Shown here: piece after piece, positions 1 through 9,432 of the stretch
Layout: each line of letters begins with the position of its first letter
Position numbering within the stretch: the stretch's first letter is position 1
From: Arcobacter sp.
GTDB lineage: Bacteria; Campylobacterota; Campylobacteria; Campylobacterales; Arcobacteraceae
Length of the DNA stretch: 57,196 bases
Direction: 5' to 3'
Assembly: GCA_002733685.1 (NCBI GenBank)
Contig: NVWN01000013.1
Coordinates: 11,744 to 68,939 of the forward strand
Program-made: the position numbers and the translations under genes
Notes under the pieces: generated by a model
Seen by the model: the letters and a program-made list of their open reading frames with translations, nothing else
What the model was told of the DNA's origin: nothing
Databases searched by the model: none

Positions 1-611
1 CAGATGAAGCAAGTGCTTTAAAAGAACTTATTTTATTAAATAAAGAAATCAAAGATAAAAACATAATGGTTAAAAATCTAAAAGATATAAAAGAATCTTA
101 TTTACTATATATTAATGGATTAGAACTCGAAGAACCAACAGAAATTATAGTTGAAAAAATTGTAGAAAAAATTGTAGAAAAAGTAGTTGAGAAAATAATC
201 ATAAAAAAAGAAAAGAAGATATTACCTTATTCAAATAATAAAGCATTTGAAAATACTTTTTTAAATGCTTCTAATCAGAGATTTACTATTAATGTGGGAT
301 CGTTTAGAACACTTAAGAGTCTTGAAAATTTTGTTAAAAAGAATAAATTTGAAAAAAACAGTTTTTTCTTTTCATCTGGTGGAGTTAATACTCTATTTAA
401 ATTACTTTACGGGAATTATGCCAGTTATGAAGATGCAAAAAAATCCTACAATAATTTAGATAATTCAATAAAAGAAAACTTCTTACCAGTTATAGAAAAA
501 ATTATTAATGTAAAAAAACAATATGAAAAACAAAATATACAAATTAAGAATAAAGAATCAGTATTGCTATTTATAAGAATGCCACTTTTTACTAGTAGAA
601 AGCAAGCATAA
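1..611 (+). CDS. SPOR-domain-like protein, C-terminal part (5' end outside window)
   Basis: The reading frame is already open at base 3, so the ATG at 66 is probably internal and the gene starts before the window. The visible part has a charged helical stretch, then a low-complexity run of V-E-K-I repeats (about 28-45 residues after the ATG at 66), then a domain starting FTINVGSF and containing LLYGNYASYEDAKKSYNNL. That pattern is typical of SPOR domains, which bind denuded peptidoglycan at division sites; DamX-like and AAA-ATPase fusion proteins carry one at the C-terminus. The stop is directly followed by the ATG of the LapD-like gene (TAA ATG), so the two are probably co-transcribed. The N-terminal domain cannot be seen. 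The SPOR call is by pattern and moderately sure. Confidence 0.6.
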   Translation, partial: DEASALKELILLNKEIKDKNIMVKNLKDIKESYLLYINGLELEEPTEIIVEKIVEKIVEKVVEKIIIKKEKKILPYSNNKAFENTFLNASNQRFTINVGSFRTLKSLENFVKKNKFEKNSFFFSSGGVNTLFKLLYGNYASYEDAKKSYNNLDNSIKENFLPVIEKIINVKKQYEKQNIQIKNKESVLLFIRMPLFTSRKQA

Positions 612-2813
612 ATGTTTTCTCTTCTTAATATAGCAAATAAGAATAATATATTTTCTTTTTCTAAAAATATAATTTATATATTGTTTTTTCTTTTTGTACT
701 TATTTGCCTGCTTTTTTCTTTTCTTTTTTCAAATTATAAAGAGCAAAGATTGTTAGAAAATAAAAATGAATACTTATTGATAGTAAAAAACTTACATAAT
801 GAATTACAAGAGAATTTACTCAATAATGACTATGTAGAATTTAATAGTGATGTATATAAAGCATTTAAAAGTAATTTCTTTTCAAAAATACAAATTAACT
901 ATGACGAGTTTATTTTTAATAAACACAGTTTAATAAAAAATGTAAAGTTCTTTGATGATGACTTATGGACTATAGGAGATATTACAGTTGATGCTTCTTT
1001 TGGTTATATTCTTAAAATTCCTAAGACTAATGCATATAGATTTATAGAAGCAGATACAACACAAGAGGTTCAACGAATTCAAGTTAAAATTCAAGTGTAT
1101 AATGCCTTTGAAATAAAATACTTTTTTACACCTCTTGTGTTTAGAGACATAATTAAAATACATGATTTTCCTATTTCTAATTCCTTTTATGAATATTTTG
1201 AAAATTTGATTGATTATAAAAATGAAACCTTGGTAAAAGTACTTTTAATTAACAAGAGCTATTTTGGAAAGATCACCTATCATATTGATCAAAGAATGAT
1301 AAAACAAGAGATAATTGAACTCTTTTTAATATACATTTTTTTAATTTTCATATTTATTCTTTTGCCATTCTTTTTTATAGCTTATTATCATTATAATGTT
1401 TCTCATCGTTTTATAAAAGAACCAATTTACTATTTAAATGAATACTTAGATAGCTTACTTAAGAGTGATTTTACTTTAATAAAAAAAGAGAAAGCGCTGG
1501 GTATTTATGGAATTACTAATTTTACTAATAAAATTAGTAAGATTACATCAAAACTGGCCTCTTTACAAAATGAGGTAAATATGAATAAAGAGAATATTGA
1601 AAGAAAAATTTCAATTGATACTTTAACTGGTTTAGCCAATGAGAGTTTATTTAATTTTGATATGAAAAATAAGTTAATCAATAATGAAGATGGTATTTTA
1701 CTTTCCCTTCAAATTGAATGTTTGGTGAGTCTTAGCAAAAAAATTGATTATGACTCTGTAAATAACTTCATCAATGTATATGTTGGTTTGATTAAAAATG
1801 TTATAGCTAAATACAGCCACAATAATATCATTTTATATCGTTTATTTGGGTCCTCTTTTTCTATTGTATGTTCAAAAACTTCTTTAGAAGACAGTATAAA
1901 AATGAGTAATGAGATTATTAAAGTACTGGAAAAAAATATTCCAAATATGTTTAATACAAATGAAAAGGTTATTACTATTGGAGGAACATACTTTGATGGT
2001 TTTGGAACCATCCAATCTACCCTAAAATCTTCCAAAGAAGCGTTATTACATGCTAAAGAAATGGGATCTAGTATTTGCCATATTATTGAGAAAGATCTTA
2101 TATTAAAAGCTACACAAGTTCTTACAGAAGAAGTTATTTCTATTGTTAAAAAAGAAAACTTTAGTGTTTCCTTTTCATTTGATACTCATTTAATTGGGGA
2201 TAGAAAAAATATTATAATGAGAGAAATTTCGCCCCTTTTATACGATGAATATAAAAACAAGATTGCAATTGGTTCTTTTTTATCAATTGCAAGCAGCATA
2301 AAAATGGTTCACCTTTTTGATGAAATTATTATAAAAAAAGCAATGTCATATATAGAAGAAAATGACAGTAAATACTGCATTGTTGTTAATATTTCATTTG
2401 ATTCTTTAGTTTACAGTGAGTTTTTAGAGTGGTTAATGAAAACATTGCAAGCAAATACAAAGATTGCTAAAAAAATTATTTTTACTGTGACATCTTATTC
2501 TGCTTATATGAATCAAAGTTTACTTAAAATGTTTATTGAAGAAATACATAGCTGCGGTTCAAAGATCTTAATTAAACGTTATCAACTGAACGATTTTCCT
2601 ATTAATGAATTAAAAGATCTCAATATTGATTATATTAGATTGCATCAAAATACTAGTATTAATATATCAAATGATAAAAGTAAAAAATACATACTTAGAA
2701 ATACCATTGCATTTGCTAATTTGCATGATATTAATATTATTGCTGACAGTGTTTATTTAGAACAAGATTATAAAATACTAAGTGCTTTGGGCACTTATGC
2801 TATTTGTGAATAA
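612..2813 (+). CDS. LapD-like inner-membrane c-di-GMP receptor (degenerate GGDEF-EAL)
   Basis: A 733-residue protein. Transmembrane segment 1 is near residues 17-40, followed by a periplasmic region of about 195 residues, transmembrane segment 2 near 236-258, a HAMP-like linker, a GGDEF-fold domain (about 330-490, starting DTLTGLANESLFNFD) and an EAL-fold domain (about 505-733). The GGDEF signature is replaced by RLFGSSFSIV, and the EAL start reads FSFDTHLI without the catalytic E-A-L. Fold markers remain: VNISFDSL, LKDLNIDYIRLH, IIADSVYLEQ. That combination fits LapD, which binds c-di-GMP through a dead EAL domain and sequesters the protease LapG to keep a large adhesin on the surface. Lack of enzyme activity is inferred from the missing motifs. 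No LapG or adhesin gene is in the window. Confidence 0.75.
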   Translation: MFSLLNIANKNNIFSFSKNIIYILFFLFVLICLLFSFLFSNYKEQRLLENKNEYLLIVKNLHNELQENLLNNDYVEFNSDVYKAFKSNFFSKIQINYDEFIFNKHSLIKNVKFFDDDLWTIGDITVDASFGYILKIPKTNAYRFIEADTTQEVQRIQVKIQVYNAFEIKYFFTPLVFRDIIKIHDFPISNSFYEYFENLIDYKNETLVKVLLINKSYFGKITYHIDQRMIKQEIIELFLIYIFLIFIFILLPFFFIAYYHYNVSHRFIKEPIYYLNEYLDSLLKSDFTLIKKEKALGIYGITNFTNKISKITSKLASLQNEVNMNKENIERKISIDTLTGLANESLFNFDMKNKLINNEDGILLSLQIECLVSLSKKIDYDSVNNFINVYVGLIKNVIAKYSHNNIILYRLFGSSFSIVCSKTSLEDSIKMSNEIIKVLEKNIPNMFNTNEKVITIGGTYFDGFGTIQSTLKSSKEALLHAKEMGSSICHIIEKDLILKATQVLTEEVISIVKKENFSVSFSFDTHLIGDRKNIIMREISPLLYDEYKNKIAIGSFLSIASSIKMVHLFDEIIIKKAMSYIEENDSKYCIVVNISFDSLVYSEFLEWLMKTLQANTKIAKKIIFTVTSYSAYMNQSLLKMFIEEIHSCGSKILIKRYQLNDFPINELKDLNIDYIRLHQNTSINISNDKSKKYILRNTIAFANLHDINIIADSVYLEQDYKILSALGTYAICE

Positions 2814-2822
2814 AGGAAAACT

Positions 2823-3539
2823 ATGAAAAAAAGTATAATACTAATATTATTAGTAATTGTTTTTACCTCTTGCGCTAAAAACTATTCTACAATACAAGAA
2901 AAACCAAATTATATTAGCGAAGAATTTTTTAGTAATATATCTAAAAATGCAGTCTTAGAAGCAATAAAAAAAACATATATTTTTACCTCTGATAATTTTG
3001 AGATTAATAGTTATCGTGACAAATTAGTCATAAGGCAAATTATTATTTATCCTATTTCTTTTAATACTCTTGTAAATACTTGGTATTTCAAATTAGAATC
3101 CAATGATAAAGGTACGAAAGTCTTTTTATATGAAGAACAAAGAGAAAATATAGAAGATGGCATAATTTATAAAGATAAAAAAAATCATAAGATAATTTTT
3201 TCTAAAATAAAATATTTTCTTTCATTAAGAGATAGTTGGGATAATTGTGAATATTTTAATTCTTCTTTAAATTCATTTTGTTTTAATGCCGGTAATTTTT
3301 TTAAAGAGCAACCAGAGCAAAAAGACAAGGTTAAAAATACTAGCTTAATAAATGAAAGTAAAACTCTAGTGGATATTCACGATGACATTATACTAAGAGA
3401 TAATTTTTTAATCAGTAAATATAAAAAAGATATTTTAGTTCAAGAAACTACGATAGATGATAAAATCATTAAACATGAAGATTATAAAGAAATTGATGCT
3501 ATGATTAATGATATAAAAGAACATCAGAACAAACGGTAG
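2823..3539 (+). CDS. Predicted lipoprotein, unknown function
   Basis: A 238-residue protein with a lipoprotein signal: MKK start, hydrophobic core, then a TSCAK lipobox with Cys at residue 17. It should therefore be lipid-anchored in the envelope. The mature part has no motif I recognise; it is rich in Lys, Asn and Ile with several aromatic residues. It starts 9 bases after the LapD-like gene with AAAGGA upstream, so it belongs to the same operon and may act with the LapD-like protein or the secretion system. That role is inferred from position only. Confidence 0.65.
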   Translation: MKKSIILILLVIVFTSCAKNYSTIQEKPNYISEEFFSNISKNAVLEAIKKTYIFTSDNFEINSYRDKLVIRQIIIYPISFNTLVNTWYFKLESNDKGTKVFLYEEQRENIEDGIIYKDKKNHKIIFSKIKYFLSLRDSWDNCEYFNSSLNSFCFNAGNFFKEQPEQKDKVKNTSLINESKTLVDIHDDIILRDNFLISKYKKDILVQETTIDDKIIKHEDYKEIDAMINDIKEHQNKR

Positions 3540-3561
3540 TGTCATTTTACAAGGTGAGTTT

Positions 3562-4491
3562 ATGCGAGTATTATTAATATTATTTCTTTTCTTTTCTCAA
3601 CTTTTATCTTCTAAAAATGAGCATAAAATAATTGATTTTGGTCACAGTACATATGAAGAATCCTACGCGTTCTTTATGCAAGGAGCACTTGATGATAATA
3701 AAGAAGCTCAATATCATTTAGCTTTAATGAATTATCATGGATTAGGCATGAAAAAAAATAAAAAACTGGCTTTTTTTTGGTATAAAAGTGCTTCTGAATT
3801 AGGTGATAAACTAGCTCAAAATAATCTTGCTCAAATGTATTTTTTAGGGAATGGTACAAGTAAAAATAAAAAACTAGCAATTTATTGGTTTAAAAAATCT
3901 GTAAAACAAGGTTATTCTTTGGCAGAACTAAATCTTGCTATGATTTATTCTTCAAGAATTAATAAAAAAAGTCAAAAGAAAGCTTTTGAGTTGTATTTTT
4001 CTTCTGCAAATAAAGGAATTATTTTTGCCCAAAATAATTTAGCAAAAATGTATTATTTTGGTTTAGGCACTAAACAAAATAAAAAACTTGCTTTTAAATA
4101 TTATACTATGGCAGCAAATAGTGATGATTCTGTTGCCCAAAAGAACTTAGCAATGATGTATTTTTTGGGAGAAGGAACAAAAAAAGATCCAAAAAAAACA
4201 ATTTTTTGGTTGAATAAATCATCAAAACTTGGTTTTGTAGATGCTCACATGAAATTAGCAGACTTCTACCGGAATGCAAATTATGTAAAAAGAGATTATA
4301 AAAAATCATTCAATCTATATTTAAAAGCAGCAAAATATAATAAGACTAAAGCAATGTTTTATTTGGGATACTTTTACTACAAAGGCTTAGGCACTAAAAT
4401 AGATAAATCAAAAGCTTATTTTTGGTTAAACAAAGCTAAAAATAATAAACATAAAAGAGCTGCAGTTTTTTTAAGGAATAATAAGTTTTGA
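3562..4491 (+). CDS. Exported Sel1-repeat protein
   Basis: A 309-residue protein with an N-terminal signal peptide (hydrophobic run LLILFLFFSQLLSS) and about seven Sel1-type repeats of 36 residues, visible from recurring segments such as AQYHLALMNYHGLGMKKNKK, AQNNLAQMYFLGNGTSKNKK and AQKNLAMMYFLGEGTKKDPK. Sel1 repeats form alpha-helical solenoids that mediate protein-protein contacts, often in envelope signalling. It is last in the run that begins before the window, 22 bases after the lipoprotein gene and with a GGTGAG-type ribosome site. A scaffold role beside the LapD-like receptor is plausible but inferred. Confidence 0.75.
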   Translation: MRVLLILFLFFSQLLSSKNEHKIIDFGHSTYEESYAFFMQGALDDNKEAQYHLALMNYHGLGMKKNKKLAFFWYKSASELGDKLAQNNLAQMYFLGNGTSKNKKLAIYWFKKSVKQGYSLAELNLAMIYSSRINKKSQKKAFELYFSSANKGIIFAQNNLAKMYYFGLGTKQNKKLAFKYYTMAANSDDSVAQKNLAMMYFLGEGTKKDPKKTIFWLNKSSKLGFVDAHMKLADFYRNANYVKRDYKKSFNLYLKAAKYNKTKAMFYLGYFYYKGLGTKIDKSKAYFWLNKAKNNKHKRAAVFLRNNKF

Positions 4492-4524
4492 TGGCCCATT
4501 CAAGTTAGAAGCATAACTGCAATT

Positions 4525-5716
4525 GAGAGTGTAAACTCAACTGTTTAACCCACCAATTATCTTCTAACTACTTTGTATATTTTTCCATAATTTCACTGAA
4601 AAATATACATAATTGAGGGTAAATCTCAGACGAACTTCTAACTCTTGATCTTTTCCATTTATTTTGAACCTCCTGTGTTGATAAATACATTACTTTAAAT
4701 TCAGAATCAACAGTAGAAAATGAACCTTTTGATTTTGTCTTCCTTTTAATGGTTGAATTTAGTGATTCTATTGGATTTGTTGTATAGATTAGCTTTTTTA
4801 TAGCTTCTGGATATTTATAGAAAGTAGATAATTCAGTCCAATGATTAGCCAAGATTGTTTAATATGAGGGTATTTAGATCCCCAAATATTATGAAATTTA
4901 TTTAGGTTTGCTAAGGCTTGTTCTTCTGCGATAGGCAATATAAGGATTTAAGATCTTTAGCAATGGCTTTTCCATCTTTCACAGATACAAACTTCAATGA
5001 ACTTCTTATTTGATGGATATACACCTTTGAATCTCTGTTTTTGGATAAATGGCTTGTATCGCTTCGTTAAATCCATTTAGACCATCTATTTCAAAGATAA
5101 GAACATCTTTCTATACCTCTGTTCTTAATTTCATTAAGTAGAGATAACCAGTATTTAGATGTTTTATTATTTCCAATCCAAATACCTATTATTTCTTTCG
5201 TCCCCTCAGCTGTTATGCCTAGGATGATATAATCAGCTACATTTTTAACAACTCTGTCTATTCTAATTTTAAGAACAGTAGCATCCAAGAGATAATTGGA
5301 TAGATTTGAGATAAGGCTCTATTTTGCCAATTTCTAATACTTTATTCGTCATATTAGAAATTGTTTTAGTGGATAGTTCATATCCATATAAACCATTGAA
5401 TATCTCTTATACTCATACCTTTGGCATAAAGTGATACTATTAAATCGTCAGTACCTTCTAAAATTGTTTCTCTTTTTTTAATTAATTGTGGCGCAAACGA
5501 GGAATCTCTATCTCTTGGTATTTTTAAATCAACTTGACCATATTTTGAATTGAGTTTCTTTTTCTCATAACCTAAATGCGAAGTTAATTCTTCTTGTGCA
5601 GTTTCTTGTAATGCTTCTTTTAACATTGATTTAAATTCATTTTCAAGTGATTCTAATCCTTTAAAAGTACCTTCTTAAATTTGTTTTTTTAATTCTTCTA
5701 AATTTAATATTGCCAT
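4525..5716 (-). mobile_element. Decayed IS256-family insertion sequence, copy 1
   Basis: The element contains a broken IS256-type transposase on the minus strand. The 3' outer end is near 4525, where GAGAGTGTAAACTCAACTG begins; this sequence recurs inverted at the ends of two further remnants (near 41079 and 43606). The other end has no visible terminal repeat: the transposase ATG at 5715 abuts the traN frame, so that end seems truncated or rearranged. Confidence 0.7.
4568..5715 (-). pseudogene. IS256-family (Mutator-type) transposase, inactivated
   Basis: Reading the minus strand from the ATG at 5715 gives MAILNLEELKKQI and then a stop. Further transposase pieces lie in different frames: an N-terminal piece (5378-5626, with KIPRDRDSSFAPQLIKKR), a catalytic middle piece (5091-5288, with IIGITAEGTKEIIGIW) and a C-terminal piece (4568-4852, with TTNPIESLNSTIKRKTK). 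These are hallmarks of IS256-type DDE transposases of about 400 residues. Several frameshifts and a gap near 4860-5090 make it non-functional. Confidence 0.85.
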
Positions 5717-6184
5717 AATGTATTTGTAAAAATTGATACGTGTAAAGATGAAATGGAAGCAATTCAATGGGGAATGTTAGATTATAAGACTAATAAATTC
5801 TTAAATCAAGAACAATGTCATTATATAGAATCGGAATGCGATAAAATGGTGAATTTTGGCTTTAAGAAAAAATGTGTTAGAACTAGAAAAGAATATTGTT
5901 GTTATGACCAAGTTATAACAAAAGTCTTAGCTGTCGGGTTAAAAGCACAATTAAATAAAGGATGGGATTCTTGTAATGATATCGAAGTTGATGATCTTAA
6001 GAATATTAGCTTTAGAGAATGTAGAGTAGGAGAAGTACCACATATTAATAAGTGTATTCCAACTGATAGTTATAGTGAATTTAAAAAAGTACTTTTTAGA
6101 CAAGCAAGTAAAAATGTAAATTCTTCAATTGGAGATGGGCTAGTAAACCAAGTAAAACAAAGTATGGGTCAACCCAATAACTAA
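5717..6184 (+). pseudogene. traN: TraN-like mating-pair stabilisation protein, C-terminal remnant
   Basis: The frame is open from the IS junction near 5717 to the stop at 6184, reading through the ATG at 5753, which is therefore probably internal. The fragment is cysteine-rich (for example KKCVRTRKEYCCYD, KGWDSC, FRECRVGEVPHINKC). The CC motif followed by a segment like LKAQLNKGWDSC and a conserved FRECRVGE block match the C-terminal region of F-type TraN, the outer-membrane protein that stabilises mating pairs. The full protein is several hundred residues longer; the 5' part is gone at the boundary with the IS256 remnant. No other tra gene is visible in the window. Confidence 0.6.
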
Positions 6185-6261
6185 GTATGTAAAAAACAAT
6201 ACTTAATAATAAATACTAAATAGTATATAAAATTATATACAATTTAGTATATTATTAATAA

Positions 6262-6312
6262 TTGTGTGTTATAATACTTTTATGTATAAAATTTATACTA
6301 TAAAGGTATGAG
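6262..6312 (+). promoter_or_regulatory. Probable promoter of the 6313 gene cluster
   Basis: A TATAAT hexamer at 6270-6275 preceded by TGTGT (extended -10 style) lies about 40 bases upstream of the ATPase start. It is followed by an AGGTATGAGATG ribosome-binding region. Such hexamers are common in AT-rich DNA, so confidence is limited. Confidence 0.35.
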
Positions 6313-7425
6313 ATGAAAAGAGATAGTACACCATTTCCATATGAGACATTTGCAGATAAAGATACATTTTATGGAAGAACGAATGAAGTAAAACAGTTAA
6401 AAAAACTTTTTTCAACTTCAAATAATCTTTTACTATTTGCAAAAAGAAGAATGGGGAAGAGCACATTAATTAAAAAAGTAATGAGAGATATGGAAAAAGA
6501 TGCAATTGGTATTTATATTGATATTTTTGACATATCAAGTGAAAAAGATTTTGCATATGCTTTAATAAATGGACTTCTAAATGCACAAAAAGGTGATATA
6601 AAAGCTATTTTAAAACGTATAGGCAAGGTATTTACGAAATCTAGGATATCAGCATCATTTGATCCATTAACAGCTAAGACAAGTATTAAAATTGGTACAG
6701 TAAGTTCAACTTTTGAAGAGTTAATAGAAGAATTTTTTACAGCACTGTTTGAAATGTCAAAAAGTAAAAAAATAATTCTTGCCATTGATGAGTTTCAACA
6801 AATTAGTACTATTAAAAATGTAAAAATTGATGCTTTATTAAGAAAGTATATTCAACAACCATACAAAATATCATATGTATTCCTTGGCTCAAAAAGGCAT
6901 ATATTAAATAGTCTATTTCAATATAAAGCACCATTATTTGAGTTAGCTTCTCCTTTACAATTAGAAAGTATAGGTATAGATGATACGTTTGAATATGTCA
7001 AATCTTATTTAAAGATAAATCGTGATGTTTTAGAATATATGTTTGAATTATCTGATGGTGAAACGAAATTAACACAACATATTTGCCATATTTTGTATGA
7101 TGAGTATAAAATGAAAAAAGAAATTACAAAAGAATTAGTTGATGAAGCAATAAAAGAAATCTTAATTTTAAAAAATGAGAGTTATAAGATTCTCTTTAAT
7201 AATTTAACTACAAATCAGAAGAAAACATTTAAATTGTTAACAAAATATGGAACTAATATATTTTCTGGTTCAAAATTAGAAGAACAGAATATTGAAAAAA
7301 CAGCGTTACAATCTTCCCTTAAACAGTTATTTCAAAAGGAATATATAGATAAGGATACTGATACAAATAATTATTTTGTGCCGGACAGAACGTTAGAGTT
7401 ATGGGGAAATAAAATTTTAAATTAA
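6313..7425 (+). CDS. AAA-type ATPase with C-terminal winged-helix region (ATPase_2-like)
   Basis: A 370-residue protein. It opens with FADKDTFYGRTNEVKQLKK, a box VII-like lead, followed by a P-loop AKRRMGKSTL (residues about 42-51) and a Walker B ILAIDEFQQIS (near 155). This layout matches the archaeal/bacterial ATPase_2 family of the STAND/AAA class, in which a small ATPase is followed by a winged-helix region (here about 270-370). Substrates of this family are generally unknown. The stop is 15 bases before the next gene, a lipoprotein, so the two are probably co-transcribed. Confidence 0.7.
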   Translation: MKRDSTPFPYETFADKDTFYGRTNEVKQLKKLFSTSNNLLLFAKRRMGKSTLIKKVMRDMEKDAIGIYIDIFDISSEKDFAYALINGLLNAQKGDIKAILKRIGKVFTKSRISASFDPLTAKTSIKIGTVSSTFEELIEEFFTALFEMSKSKKIILAIDEFQQISTIKNVKIDALLRKYIQQPYKISYVFLGSKRHILNSLFQYKAPLFELASPLQLESIGIDDTFEYVKSYLKINRDVLEYMFELSDGETKLTQHICHILYDEYKMKKEITKELVDEAIKEILILKNESYKILFNNLTTNQKKTFKLLTKYGTNIFSGSKLEEQNIEKTALQSSLKQLFQKEYIDKDTDTNNYFVPDRTLELWGNKILN

Positions 7426-7440
7426 ATAAGGAATTAATGC

Positions 7441-8613
7441 ATGAAAAAGAGTTTAATGAATATATTTGGGTTTATGATAATTGTTACGATATTTGTTGGT
7501 TGTACAGATGGGTATAGGTATGGAGTAAAAATTCCTAGTAAAAGTAAACTTCTTAAAAATAAGAACATAACGGTATTTGTTGATAATAGTGGAACAATAA
7601 AAGCAGAAGGTAATTTCTTGGATGAGGTTAAAAGTCATCTAGAAAAAGATGGACTAAATGCACATAATATCTTTTTCATTAAAAACTCAGTAACGAATAA
7701 ACAAAACATCAAATCTGTAAGCACTAATGAGAATACAGAGGGGCTTCTTTCTGGAGTTAGAAGTGCAGTTGATAATGTATCTTGGAATGAATTAAAAACT
7801 TTTTATAATGCAACATACGTTAAACATCACAAAAAACCAAAGAATTTTAAATATTCTTTTAAAATTAAAAATCGAACGCTGGTATCAACAAAAAAATATG
7901 AAAGTGAGCTGGATGTATTCATAGACTTTATGCATATAAATAAGCATTTGTACCAGGATTATGGTATTTGGCTTGCAAAAAAATATGGATATCATAAGCT
8001 TGTTTTAGATGGAAATGAAATGAGAAAAAATAGATTAGTACTCCGTCCACTAACATTAAATTATCCTGTAAAAGACATAATAGTTGGGAGATTAGAAAGG
8101 CTAGGATATAGAGTCGTTGATAATAAGAATGATGCAGTAAACATTTTAGAAGTAGAAAATCTTGCATTTGCAAGAGGCGATTTTCTAAAGGGGAGTACAA
8201 GAAGCTCATATATATTAGAGGCAAAAGCTAGTGCAAAAGCTAGTCAAAACACTATGGATCTAGCTTCTGGTTTAGGGACCTCAAATAATTTTGCTGCTGG
8301 TTTAGGTTTAGCACTTTTTGCATTAGATTACTTATCTGATAGTAATAGAGAAGAGTTTCTTGTAGCCAATTATGTTATTAAGTATTACAACAAGGGCTTT
8401 GAAGATAAACCGTCAATTATTCAACCAAATGCTAAAACATTTAGACATTATGGAAAAGTAAAAGAACAATATGAGAAGAAGATGGCTGGTGACTTTATCC
8501 AAATAGCGATGGGAATAACAACTTTTATGAAGGATGGTGGACATAGTACTAATGAAAGAATTTTGGTTAGAAGTGAAAGACATCCACAGGTTCGTTTTTG
8601 GCAAAGTAAATAA
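7441..8613 (+). CDS. Predicted lipoprotein with TraT-like features
   Basis: A 390-residue protein with a lipoprotein signal peptide ending VGCTDGYRYG (Cys about residue 21). The centre and C-terminus resemble the layout of the F-plasmid surface-exclusion lipoprotein TraT: a segment RLGYRVVDNKNDAVNILEVE like the TraT 'AKGYQVVTSPDKAYYWIQA' region, then a Gly/Ala-rich hydrophobic stretch (AAGLGLALFALDYLSDSN) and a closing beta-rich part. TraT is about 240 residues, so this protein carries an extra N-terminal domain of about 150 residues. Given the nearby traN remnant, a link to conjugation or surface exclusion is possible, but I regard the similarity as weak. Confidence 0.5.
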   Translation: MKKSLMNIFGFMIIVTIFVGCTDGYRYGVKIPSKSKLLKNKNITVFVDNSGTIKAEGNFLDEVKSHLEKDGLNAHNIFFIKNSVTNKQNIKSVSTNENTEGLLSGVRSAVDNVSWNELKTFYNATYVKHHKKPKNFKYSFKIKNRTLVSTKKYESELDVFIDFMHINKHLYQDYGIWLAKKYGYHKLVLDGNEMRKNRLVLRPLTLNYPVKDIIVGRLERLGYRVVDNKNDAVNILEVENLAFARGDFLKGSTRSSYILEAKASAKASQNTMDLASGLGTSNNFAAGLGLALFALDYLSDSNREEFLVANYVIKYYNKGFEDKPSIIQPNAKTFRHYGKVKEQYEKKMAGDFIQIAMGITTFMKDGGHSTNERILVRSERHPQVRFWQSK

Positions 8614-8705
8614 AAGAATTTTGATTAAAAATATTCATGTAATTGTAGTTTAAAATTATGTTATAAATTATATACATGAAATGGAGAATTTTAAAAGGAT
8701 TAATA

Positions 8706-9377
8706 TTGAAAAAAAAAGTATGGTTAGTTACTAAAAACTCATATAATGGATTTCGTAAACGTTTGGGTTTTATACAACGAAACACTAATGGAAAATATGA
8801 TGATTTGTATTATGATTTTACAATGGTTAACGGTACACATAATTCATACCATAGAGATGGTTCTGAATGGAGGACATACTCTGACGGCAAAAAGAAGAAG
8901 CTTGGAGAAAGTATTCCTCTAAAAAACTTTAAAGGTTTGTATCCTCTTGGCTTAAACTTATTTGATTATCTCTCTCTTTACACGTTACCTAATCTCAAGG
9001 CTAAGAACATTAGAAATGATATTCTTTATGAGGTTGATATAGAGGCTTTACCCTCTTCAACATATAATATATTTATTGAAATGATAGACCCATCTACAGT
9101 TATTCTTAATGATGAAAATATGAAAATTCCAGATAATGCAGTTACTTTGGTTATTAAAGATTTTGAGCCATGGATTATTGTCACAGTTTTAGGATATAAA
9201 GAGAATTTAATTGCAAACTTCACAAACAATGGAGTTACTCTAAATCATTTTAATGAAAGGTTCACTGCGAATGGTGAAGGAAAACAATATGAATTAGAGC
9301 AAGTTCCTATTGGAAATAAAATAACATTTAGTCAAGATGATAAGGGAAAAATAAGAATTGGAATATCTAACAAATAG
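8706..9377 (+). CDS. Hypothetical protein (TTG start preferred)
   Basis: The open frame can begin at ATG 8676, but that has no ribosome-binding site. A TTG at 8706 lies a few bases after AAAAGGA and would start KKKVWLVTKN, so I prefer it (223 residues). The protein has no signal peptide and no motif I recognise. It starts with a basic segment (KNSYNGFRKRLGFIQRN), has a Tyr/Asp-rich central part, and ends in a beta-rich section (ILNDENMKIPDNAVTLVIKD). It follows the lipoprotein gene by about 90 bases on the same strand. Confidence 0.55.
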   Translation: MKKKVWLVTKNSYNGFRKRLGFIQRNTNGKYDDLYYDFTMVNGTHNSYHRDGSEWRTYSDGKKKKLGESIPLKNFKGLYPLGLNLFDYLSLYTLPNLKAKNIRNDILYEVDIEALPSSTYNIFIEMIDPSTVILNDENMKIPDNAVTLVIKDFEPWIIVTVLGYKENLIANFTNNGVTLNHFNERFTANGEGKQYELEQVPIGNKITFSQDDKGKIRIGISNK

Positions 9378-9432
9378 ATAAAATAAAACACTATTTTAGA
9401 ATAATTAAAGCTAGTTAGTTAAAAAGTAAATA

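Noticed and set aside
1748-2035. Minus-strand frame inside the LapD-like gene
   Set aside because: It mirrors a real, domain-rich coding frame, has no ribosome site, and its hydrophobic content reflects the complementary codons.
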